A stretch of 64,000 nt of DNA, from the NCBI GenBank assembly GCA_947642445.1, contig CANRSF010000008.1, positions 1 through 64,000 on the forward strand, read 5' to 3'. Source of the stretch: an uncultured Collinsella sp. Lineage in GTDB: Bacteria; Actinomycetota; Coriobacteriia; Coriobacteriales; Coriobacteriaceae. The notes beneath the pieces are model-generated. The model saw nothing but the letters and a program-made list of their open reading frames with translations. It ran no database searches and was not told the origin of the DNA. Below are positions 1 through 5,680 of this stretch, one piece after another (within the stretch, counting starts at the first letter, position 1; each line of letters opens with the position of its first letter). The translations under genes were made by a program, and so were the position numbers.

Positions 1-89
1 TGCGGCTGATCCGGTTGCACCGGGCCGCGCGGCAAGGAGATATATTGCCAGACCGCGAAGCCCTGTGGGACGTCAATTCCACTCTTCAC
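1..89 (-). CDS. Possible 5' end of a CDS running off the window edge
   Basis: On the minus strand a GTG at 87-89 opens a frame that stays open to the window edge. It begins VKSGIDVPQGF and continues with a proline- and glutamine-containing stretch. An AGGA motif lies about four bases upstream, a weak ribosome site. About 30 codons are visible, too few to assign a family, and I do not recognise it. Two palindromes (110-130 and 135-151) lie just upstream and could be operator sites. Chance openness in GC-rich DNA is a real alternative. Confidence 0.3.
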   Translation of the reverse strand, partial: MKSGIDVPQGFAVWQYISLPRGPVQPDQP

Positions 90-109
90 AAGTCCTACAC
101 AACATATCG

Positions 110-151
110 CTTTCTATAGCTAATAGAAAGACTGGTGCGGATCTTCCGCAC
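110..151. promoter_or_regulatory. Two adjacent perfect palindromes, possible operators
   Basis: Positions 110-130 form an inverted repeat CTTTCTAT-agcta-ATAGAAAG with 8-bp arms. Positions 135-151 form GTGCGGA-tct-TCCGCAC with 7-bp arms. They are spaced by a few bases and lie between the rplT terminator and the edge ORF. The compact symmetry suits dimeric repressor binding, although the second could also be a small RNA hairpin. No regulator is visible nearby. The rest of 90-252 shows only an AT-rich TATATA stretch near 182-188. Confidence 0.35.
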
Positions 152-251
152 GTATCAGATGATGACCCTTTGGTTCAGGAATATATAAAGATCGGTCACC
201 TGTAAGTGTCTATCTACCCGCGCCTTTGCTATATAAACCAGCGCTTTCGAT

Positions 252-289
252 AAAAAAGAGGGAGCGCCGCGCACAGTGCGACACTCCCC
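252..289 (-). terminator. Rho-independent terminator of infC-rpmI-rplT
   Basis: Read on the minus strand, a GGGAG/CTCCC outer stem encloses an inner CGCA/TGCG hairpin and is followed by a CTTTTTTAT tract. It begins about 20 bases after the rplT stop, as expected for the end of this ribosomal-protein operon. Confidence 0.8.
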
Positions 290-309
290 TAGCGATTCAA
301 CAGAATCTA

Positions 310-669
310 TTAGGCCTCGAGAGCCTTCTTGGCGATGGCAGCCAGCTCGTTGAAGGACTCGATGTCCTCGTAAGCCATCTGAGCCAGGACCTTGCGGTCG
401 AGCTCGATACCGGCAACCTTCAGGCCGTGCATGAACTGAGAGTAAGAGATGTCGTTCAGGCGAGCAGCAGCGTTGATACGGGTGATCCAGAGAGAACGAA
501 TCTCGCGCTTCTTGTTGCGGCGATCACGATACTGATACTGCAGGGAGTGCTGGACCTGCTCTTTAGCATGCTTGTAAGTACGCGAAGCGGCACCGTAGTA
601 ACCCTTCGCACGGTGCATAACGGTACGGCGCTTCTTCTTGGCGGCAACAGCGCGCTTAATACGTGCCAT
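310..669 (-). CDS. rplT: 50S ribosomal protein L20
   Basis: The 119-residue protein starts MARIKRAVAAKKKRR and has the basic N-terminal tail and AKGYYGAASR segment typical of L20, which binds 23S rRNA early in large-subunit assembly. Its length matches the usual 117-120 residues. It is the last gene of infC-rpmI-rplT, 46 bases after rpmI, and is followed by a clear terminator. In many bacteria L20 represses this operon by binding its leader; no L20-binding structure was resolved here by eye. The start is the only suitable ATG. Confidence 0.98.
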   Translation of the reverse strand: MARIKRAVAAKKKRRTVMHRAKGYYGAASRTYKHAKEQVQHSLQYQYRDRRNKKREIRSLWITRINAAARLNDISYSQFMHGLKVAGIELDRKVLAQMAYEDIESFNELAAIAKKALEA

Positions 670-715
670 GTTCTATCAACTCCTAGACGGTAAAACGAAA
701 AACGGGAACGCGAAC

Positions 716-907
716 TTAGGCGAGACGCGACTTGATGACCTTGCGGTCGGCAGCGGCGATCTCGGTCTCCTGACGGAAGCCACGCTTACGCTTGGTGGAC
801 TTCTTGCTCAGGATGTGGCTCTTGAAAGCCTTGGCGCGCATAAGCTTGCCGGTACCAGTCTTGCGGAAACGCTTCTTGGTGCCGCTGTGGGACTTCATCT
901 TAGGCAT
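716..907 (-). CDS. rpmI: 50S ribosomal protein L35
   Basis: A 63-residue, very basic protein beginning [14 protein letters not shown], the signature N-terminus of L35, with the [10 protein letters not shown] segment near the C-terminus. Length agrees with the 63-66 residue norm. It is the middle gene of the conserved infC-rpmI-rplT operon, 32 bases downstream of infC, with a purine-rich ribosome site (AAGGAG) before the ATG. Function is structural, in the large ribosomal subunit. Confidence 0.98.
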   Translation of the reverse strand: MPKMKSHSGTKKRFRKTGTGKLMRAKAFKSHILSKKSTKRKRGFRQETEIAAADRKVIKSRLA

Positions 908-939
908 GAAATACTCCTTAATCGGTTACAGAACACTAG

Positions 940-1494
940 TTACTTGGTATCGCTTGCCGCTTTATCCTCATCGAAGGCGCCCTTAATCGGGGCGAGCAGC
1001 ATAAGCATGTTACGGCCTTCCATCTTAGGCTTGGACTCGACCGTAGCGTAAGGCTTGAGATCCTCGGCGAGACGCTCGAGAACGTTAAGGCCCTGCTCCG
1101 GGTGAGCCATCTCACGGCCGCGGAACATGATGGTGATCTTAACGCGTGCGCCCTTCTTGAGGAAACGCAGAACGTGGCCCTTCTTGGTCTCGTAGTCGCC
1201 AACGTCAATCTTGGGTCGGAACTTCATTTCCTTGACCTCGACCTTGGACTGGTTCTTACGAGCAGCCTTGGCCTTCATGGCCTGCTGGTACTTGAACTTA
1301 CCGTAGTCCATGACCTTGCAGACCGGCGGCTCCGCGTTGGGAGCGATCTCGACCAGGTCGAGACCCTGATCGTCGGCGACGCGCTGGGCATCGCGGATGG
1401 CGAACAGGCCGAGCTGAGAGCCATCGACGCCAATCAAACGGCACGAAGATGCAGTGATCTCGTCGTTGATGCGGGTGTCATCAGACTTAGCTAT
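940..1494 (-). CDS. infC: Translation initiation factor IF-3, probable AUA start
   Basis: IF-3 binds the 30S subunit, prevents premature 50S joining and discriminates against non-AUG starts. The protein carries the hallmark RINDEI near its start, the VCKVMDYGKFKYQ stretch at the end of the N-domain, and a C-domain with KKGHVLRFL and KITIMFRGREM. An ATG at 1507-1509 is in frame, but no ribosome site precedes it. Instead a perfect GGAGGT overlaps codons 2-3 of that frame, about 8 bases before an in-frame ATA at 1492-1494. Because infC is classically translated from a rare codon and autoregulated, I place the start at the ATA, giving 184 residues. The ATG at 1509 (189 residues) is the conservative alternative. 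Confidence 0.9.
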   Translation of the reverse strand: MAKSDDTRINDEITASSCRLIGVDGSQLGLFAIRDAQRVADDQGLDLVEIAPNAEPPVCKVMDYGKFKYQQAMKAKAARKNQSKVEVKEMKFRPKIDVGDYETKKGHVLRFLKKGARVKITIMFRGREMAHPEQGLNVLERLAEDLKPYATVESKPKMEGRNMLMLLAPIKGAFDEDKAASDTK

Positions 1495-1717
1495 TTTCCC
1501 TACCTCCATTCATAAAAAAATAACCCGGCGCTTCTCAGCAACCAGGTCGTACACATAGACTTCCTCGACTTGAGGAAGAGAATCTAAGTTGTATGACCAG
1601 TCAGCTGCTCATTGGCGCCAAAAGGTGGGAACCCTCGGGTTCCTCTTTAGGGCATTGCGGGAACAACGCCTTGCGAATAATAACACGTACAGCGCGTTAT
1701 CACATTACGTACACAAA

Positions 1718-1738
1718 AAGGGGCCTTGACCCCCTTGA
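1718..1738 (-). terminator. Terminator in the duplicated tRNA-Leu 3' block
   Basis: On the minus strand GGGG-tcaaggc-CCCC type pairing is followed by TTTTT. It is the copy of the terminator behind the intact tRNA-Leu (1901-1921) and lies at the end of the downstream partial duplicate, so two terminators stand in series between tRNA-Leu and infC. Confidence 0.7.
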
Positions 1739-1778
1739 ACGCTCACTTGCATGTATGGTGCCCGAGGCGAGACTCGAA
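1718..1778 (-). repeat. Partial duplicate of the tRNA-Leu 3' end with terminator
   Basis: This block repeats 1902-1962 at an offset of 184 bp. It contains the terminator, the trailer, the encoded CCA, the acceptor 3' strand and about half of the T arm, then diverges abruptly within the T stem. It cannot form a tRNA. A tRNA 3' end flanked by a direct repeat is the usual footprint of site-specific integration, but no integrase lies in the short interval, so a local duplication is equally possible. Confidence 0.75.
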
Positions 1779-1779
1779 G

Positions 1780-1890
1780 GGCCTTCGCTTCGCGAAGCCC
1801 CGGGCTTCGGGCGCGTGGCGCCCTCGCCACGCTCCGCTACAAACAGGCCACAAGCCTGTTTGCTTAACGCTTCGCGCGCTCACGCGAGTT
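1780..1890. repeat. Hairpin-rich spacer between the tRNA-Leu repeats
   Basis: The interval carries several consecutive palindromes: cttcg-cttcg-cgaag, a GTGGCG/CGCCAC pair around 1816-1832, and a perfect AAACAGGC-cacaa-GCCTGTTT stem around 1839-1861. No coding frame looks real. It is transcribed only if the first terminator is read through. Confidence 0.55.
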
Positions 1891-1900
1891 CGGCACGAAA

Positions 1901-1921
1901 AAGGGGGCCGCAACCCCCTTG
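1901..1921 (-). terminator. Terminator of tRNA-Leu
   Basis: Read on the minus strand, GGGGG-ttgcgg-CCCCC is followed directly by TTTTT, about 20 bases after the CCA end of the tRNA. Confidence 0.8.
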
Positions 1922-1939
1922 AACGCTCGCTTGCATGAA

Positions 1940-2026
1940 TGGTGCCCGAGGCGAGACTCGAACTCGCACGTTGTTGCCAACGGTGGATTTTGAGTCCACT
2001 GCGTCTGCCAATTCCGCCACTCGGGC
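1940..2026 (-). tRNA. tRNA-Leu (anticodon CAA)
   Basis: The minus strand folds as a class II tRNA: acceptor GCCCGAG pairs with CTCGGGC, an anticodon stem GTGGA/TCCAC encloses the loop CTCAAAA (anticodon CAA, reads UUG), a variable arm around GTTGGCAACAAC follows, and the T loop is GTTCGAGTC. The 3' CCA is encoded. Total 87 bases including CCA. Confidence 0.95.
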
Positions 2027-2065
2027 ACGCAATGCGTGAGTTAGTTTATCACAGCTTTCTACCGA

Positions 2066-3499
2066 TTAGTCCGAAAATGGAACTTCGAGCATTTCGATGA
2101 GTTCGACCGTGCGGAGCATCTCGCGCTGACGGCATCCACGACCGTCGACCGAAGCCTCACCCATCTGGTTATCGTAAGGGTCCTCGCGCATGCCGTCGAA
2201 AGAGGGCTCAAACTCTGCCTGGAATCGATAGTTGGCCACCATACGCCACGGGTCGAGATTGCCAAAGTAGTGACGGCGGCGCCACTCCTCCCCCATCCTG
2301 CGAGCAGAAGATCCAAATGACACGTCGGCGTTGAGCCAACCGGTCTGCGGCGTATAGAACTCTGCCCAGTCGTGCGACCCCACCGAATCGGGCGCAACGT
2401 ACAGGCCGCTCTGCCAACGGGCAGGCACGCCCGCGATACGGCACATGGTGATAAACGTGAGCGCCATAACGCCGCAATCGCCGCGGAGCGAATGCGCGCA
2501 GTCATCGGCAATAGATCCCAAAAGCAAGTACGGCGGCTGATAGCGATAGTCGATGTACTGCGTCAGGTAATCATAGATAGCACGGGCGCGATCGAGCGGA
2601 TCCTCGAGCCCGTCAATGACACGGGCTGTCAGCTGCTGTAGATACGGCGTGAATGCAATGTGCGGACGGTCCTCGGAGGTGTCCACGGGCAGTGGCGCGT
2701 CCATGCAAGGATGCATCGGAAGCGCACCCCCATAGACATCACGATAAGCGGCATCAATTTGATAGCGATAGGTCACCGAGAATGAGCGCTCACTCGAAGA
2801 AGACCACGAGGCGGTACGCGCCGAAGCATTCGCGGGGGCAACAGCACCCTCCGGCGTCATGTCGAGAATCTCGACCCGAGACTGCTGGCGGCAGGTGGCG
2901 GCAACGGGAAGCCAAGCGCAAACGGTCTCCCCCTCTAGAGCGCCGGGGACAGACACAGACGCTTTAAGCGTAATGACGCGAGCCAATCCGTTTTGCGACT
3001 CCATCTCCTTGAGCATCTCGTTGCGCAGTGCAATTCCGTCCGTAGGATCGGGACGCATGCCGGGGACCTCTTTGGGATATACGCGAAGCGAATCGAGGAA
3101 GTTGTCGAGAACGAACAGCTCGCCATCGATAAAGCGCCAGTCAATACGCTTACGGTCAATCAGATCGTCAAACTGCTCCTCGGTAAACTCAGGCCACTCC
3201 TCGCGAATCATCGCAATGGCCCGATCACGCGACACCGAAAAATGAAGCGGCGTCTCGAGCATGCGATACCGCTCTGCACGAACACAAGCAGCCAGCGAAG
3301 GCTCAGGGTTCTGCTCCAAAAGGCGATCGCAGGCAGCAACAGCCTGCGTCAAATACCCGGCATCCTTAAGACGAAGAATCTCGGGCGGCAGTCCAACATC
3401 GAGATGACGAAAGTCATCACAGCAAACATCAACAGAGCAACCAACAGGCCCCTCGTCAATAACCTTCCCATCCGAAGGCAGCACATTAATAACAGCCAT
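2066..3499 (-). CDS. Transglutaminase-like (papain-fold) domain protein
   Basis: The 477-residue protein has a clear transglutaminase-like core in its C-terminal half. The catalytic triad is visible as Cys in LRGDCGVMALTF, His in GSHDWAEFY and Asp in GWLNADVSFG. The N-terminal half is of unrecognised type and includes a WRFIDGELFVLDNF segment. Such enzymes are cysteine peptidases or transamidases; the substrate is unknown. I chose the ATG at 3497-3499 because TTGGAG lies seven bases upstream and TACAAT (about 3534-3539) is a plausible -10. A longer frame to 3580 lacks both. No signal peptide is seen, so it is probably cytoplasmic. It stands alone between tRNA-Leu and fba. Confidence 0.8.
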   Translation of the reverse strand: MAVINVLPSDGKVIDEGPVGCSVDVCCDDFRHLDVGLPPEILRLKDAGYLTQAVAACDRLLEQNPEPSLAACVRAERYRMLETPLHFSVSRDRAIAMIREEWPEFTEEQFDDLIDRKRIDWRFIDGELFVLDNFLDSLRVYPKEVPGMRPDPTDGIALRNEMLKEMESQNGLARVITLKASVSVPGALEGETVCAWLPVAATCRQQSRVEILDMTPEGAVAPANASARTASWSSSSERSFSVTYRYQIDAAYRDVYGGALPMHPCMDAPLPVDTSEDRPHIAFTPYLQQLTARVIDGLEDPLDRARAIYDYLTQYIDYRYQPPYLLLGSIADDCAHSLRGDCGVMALTFITMCRIAGVPARWQSGLYVAPDSVGSHDWAEFYTPQTGWLNADVSFGSSARRMGEEWRRRHYFGNLDPWRMVANYRFQAEFEPSFDGMREDPYDNQMGEASVDGRGCRQREMLRTVELIEMLEVPFSD

Positions 3500-3533
3500 A
3501 CCAAACTCCAAGTCATTAGAACCCTTGAAGCAC

Positions 3534-3539
3534 ATTGTA
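3534..3539 (-). promoter_or_regulatory. Putative -10 box of the transglutaminase-like gene
   Basis: The minus strand reads TACAAT about 35 bases upstream of the chosen start at 3499. No convincing -35 hexamer was found. Confidence 0.4.
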
Positions 3540-3612
3540 GCGAGATAAAAAGAAAGCCCCAACAAGGGAGCCATCAACACCGCCGAGCGGTAGTCAAAAA
3601 ATGAATTCAGCC

Positions 3613-3789
3613 CAGTAACCCTGCAGCGAGTTAACGAAGGAGGCCCCGTTCACCCGAAGCTTTTCCCATTGCGCGACTTCTGGCAAAGCCAGTAGCCATC
3701 TTAATTCAGACTCGTAACCCTGCGGCGTTAAACGAAGGAAGCCCCGTCCCCCGGAACTGTTTCCTTGGCGCGACTTCTGGCAAAGCCAG
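3613..3789. repeat. Tandem duplicated ~80-bp intergenic block
   Basis: Two related blocks, 3613-3692 and 3711-3789, share taaccctgc, aacgaagga-gccccgt and the identical gcgcgacttctggcaaagcc core. Between the shared segments the sequence differs. The second copy is extended by a long inverted repeat (3737-3828). The arrangement resembles a REP/BIME-type palindromic element rather than a gene. It lies between the aldolase 3' end and the divergent side of the transglutaminase gene promoter. Confidence 0.7.
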
Positions 3790-3828
3790 GTGAGCGCAAA
3801 GGAAACAGTGTAGGGGGACGGGGCTTCC
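3737..3828 (-). terminator. Long near-perfect hairpin after fba
   Basis: A 16-bp perfect arm GGAAGCCCCGTCCCCC (3737-3752) pairs with 3813-3828. An inner 11-bp arm ACTGTTTCCTT (3756-3766) pairs with 3799-3809, and a small CTGGC-aaa-GCCAG hairpin caps the structure. It begins 20 bases after the fba stop and so sits in the aldolase 3' UTR, where it may act as a terminator or RNA stabiliser. The following TTCGTTT is only a weak U tract. Confidence 0.6.
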
Positions 3829-3848
3829 GGCGGGAAGTTTAGCGACGC

Positions 3849-4715
3849 TTACGCCTTGTTGACGGAGCCAAACTCCTCCATGAGCTCCTTGGTGCGGGCA
3901 ACGATGTTGTCGCGACCAGGCTTGAGGAGCTTGCGGGGATCAAAGCCCTTGCCCTGCTGATCCTTGCCAGCCTCGATGTACTCGCGGACGCCCTTGGCGA
4001 AGACGAGCTGCAGGTCGGTGTTGACGTTGATCTTGGAGATGCCCAGGGAGATGGCCTTCTTGATCTGATCCTCGGGAATGCCGGTACCACCGTGCAGAAC
4101 GAGGGGCAGGTCGCCGGTCTGGGCCTTAATCTCGCCCAGACGCTCGAAGGAAAGGCCAGCCCAGTCAGCGGGGTACACGCCATGGATGTTGCCGATGCCG
4201 CAGGCGAGGAAGTCGACGCCCAGATCAGCAATCTGCTTGCACTCAGCGGGGTCAGCGAGCTCGCCGTTGGAGGTCACGCCGTCCTCGGTGCCGCCAATGC
4301 CGCCGACCTCGGCCTCGATGGACATGCCCTTGGAGTGGGCAAGCTCAACGAGCTCCTTGGTGCGGTCGAGGTTAAGCTGGAAGGTCTCCTCGTGAGAGCC
4401 GTCATACATGATGGACGTGAAGCCGGCCTCGATGCACTTGAAGCAGTCCTCGTAAGAACCGTGATCGAGGTGAAGGGCGACGGGAACGGTAACGCCCGTA
4501 GCCTCGACGGCAGCCTTGACCATGTCGGCGCAGACCTTGAAACCGCCCATCCACTTAGCGGCACCAGCGGTGCACTGAAGGATCAGCGGAGACTTGGCCT
4601 CCTCGGCGGCCTGAAGCACTGCCAGGGTCCACTCGAGGTTGTTGGTGTTGAAGGCACCGAGAGCGTACTTGCCGGCCTCGGCCTTCTTGAGCATGTCTGC
4701 TGCGTTGACGAGCAT
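3849..4715 (-). CDS. fba: Class II fructose-1,6-bisphosphate aldolase
   Basis: This glycolytic and gluconeogenic enzyme cleaves fructose-1,6-bisphosphate to DHAP and glyceraldehyde-3-phosphate using Zn2+. The 288-residue protein shows the family hallmarks: an N-terminal YALGAFNTNN, the metal and active-site segment VALHLDHGSYEDC, SIMYDGSHE, EAEVGGIGGTEDG, and the C-terminal VLHGGTGIPEDQI and KINVNTDLQ. Length fits the 285-310 residue class II B group. The start at 4715 is preceded by AGGAGGT eight bases away; an upstream extension to 4811 crosses the promoter. A TAAAAT box with a TG extension (4756-4761) is a good -10. It is probably monocistronic. Confidence 0.97.
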   Translation of the reverse strand: MLVNAADMLKKAEAGKYALGAFNTNNLEWTLAVLQAAEEAKSPLILQCTAGAAKWMGGFKVCADMVKAAVEATGVTVPVALHLDHGSYEDCFKCIEAGFTSIMYDGSHEETFQLNLDRTKELVELAHSKGMSIEAEVGGIGGTEDGVTSNGELADPAECKQIADLGVDFLACGIGNIHGVYPADWAGLSFERLGEIKAQTGDLPLVLHGGTGIPEDQIKKAISLGISKINVNTDLQLVFAKGVREYIEAGKDQQGKGFDPRKLLKPGRDNIVARTKELMEEFGSVNKA

Positions 4716-4755
4716 AAAAGAAACCTCCTGTAAGGTTGCTCCGATAACGCCTGAG

Positions 4756-4764
4756 ATTTTACCA
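4756..4764 (-). promoter_or_regulatory. fba promoter, extended -10
   Basis: The minus strand reads TGGTAAAAT, an extended -10 (TAAAAT at 4756-4761), about 40 bases upstream of the fba start. TTTATG at 16 bases further upstream is a poor -35. Confidence 0.5.
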
Positions 4765-4910
4765 CGGCGCACCCGAGCATAAACGTTCGTTTGTTCACGA
4801 ATATCGTCCAAACAGACTTTTTTTGACCGTTTGCCCTACGGAATCGACCCGTTGGGGAAAAATAACTTGACGTTTGGACGCTCCTCGTGCTTCGGAAGCT
4901 GACTATAAAG

Positions 4911-5594
4911 CTACACCTGCATGAAAGGGTTCTGTATGAGCTCGCGTGCCATGGTGGTCGAATCGCCATGACCGGTTAGGCAAACGGTATCGGGCGGGAG
5001 AAGCCGAGCGAGCTTGGAGAGCGAGCGCAGAATCGCCGCCTCGTCTCCGCCAGAAAGGTCGGTGCGGCCGTGCCCACACGGAAACAGCGTGTCACCAACA
5101 AAGGCGATATTTCCCTGCTCGGTGGCGGCGAACAGAACGATGCCGCCTGGCGTATGCCCGGGCACTTCGATAACCTGCAGGCAAATGTCGCCCAGCTCAA
5201 TGATGTCGCCCTCGGCAAGCAGCCGCGTCGGCTCGCCCGGATCGGGCGTCTCGATGCCCCACATCGCTCGCTGTTCTTCGATATTCGCATGCGGCACAGC
5301 TGCGTCCTTGCCGCACAGCTCGTACAGGGCGTCAGCGCCAATGGCGGCACGAACTCCAGCGACACCGCCAACATGATCGGCGTGACCGTGCGTGCAAACG
5401 GCACCGAGCAACTGCACATCGGGGTATTTGGCTCGAATGTGCTCAACGAGGCCCTCGCCCTCCCAGGCGGGATCGATAACCAGGCATTCGCCGTTCGAGA
5501 TCACGGCATAGCTGTTGGTCTGGATGGGCCCGTTTACAAGCGTCTCAATCGAAGCCGTACCCCGAGGGGCTAAATCCAAAGCCGCAGCGTCCAT
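4911..5594 (-). CDS. MBL-fold metallo-hydrolase, glyoxalase II-like
   Basis: The 227-residue protein has the metallo-beta-lactamase metal motif THGHADHVGG (around residues 68-77), a later VPGHTPGG histidine, VGDTLF with the bridging aspartate, and a C-terminal TGHGDST histidine. This set suits a binuclear-zinc thioesterase of the hydroxyacylglutathione hydrolase type; the true substrate is unknown. Its ATG at 5594 has GGAGGG eight bases upstream. It follows the RelA/SpoT gene by 86 bases, with a perfect GAGGCATC hairpin in between. It therefore either belongs to the recJQ-rel transcript or has an attenuated link to it. Confidence 0.88.
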   Translation of the reverse strand: MDAAALDLAPRGTASIETLVNGPIQTNSYAVISNGECLVIDPAWEGEGLVEHIRAKYPDVQLLGAVCTHGHADHVGGVAGVRAAIGADALYELCGKDAAVPHANIEEQRAMWGIETPDPGEPTRLLAEGDIIELGDICLQVIEVPGHTPGGIVLFAATEQGNIAFVGDTLFPCGHGRTDLSGGDEAAILRSLSKLARLLPPDTVCLTGHGDSTTMARELIQNPFMQV

Positions 5595-5620
5595 GCATAC
5601 GCCCTCCTTCTATAAACGTC

Positions 5621-5640
5621 GAGGCATCAAACGATGCCTC
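5621..5640 (-). terminator. Perfect hairpin between rel and the MBL-fold gene
   Basis: GAGGCATC-aaac-GATGCCTC forms an 8-bp perfect stem with a 4-base loop. There is no strong U tract, so attenuation or RNA processing is as likely as termination. Confidence 0.5.
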
Positions 5641-5680
5641 AAACGTAGCCAATATCATTACTGTCGCGCGCTCGTTACGC

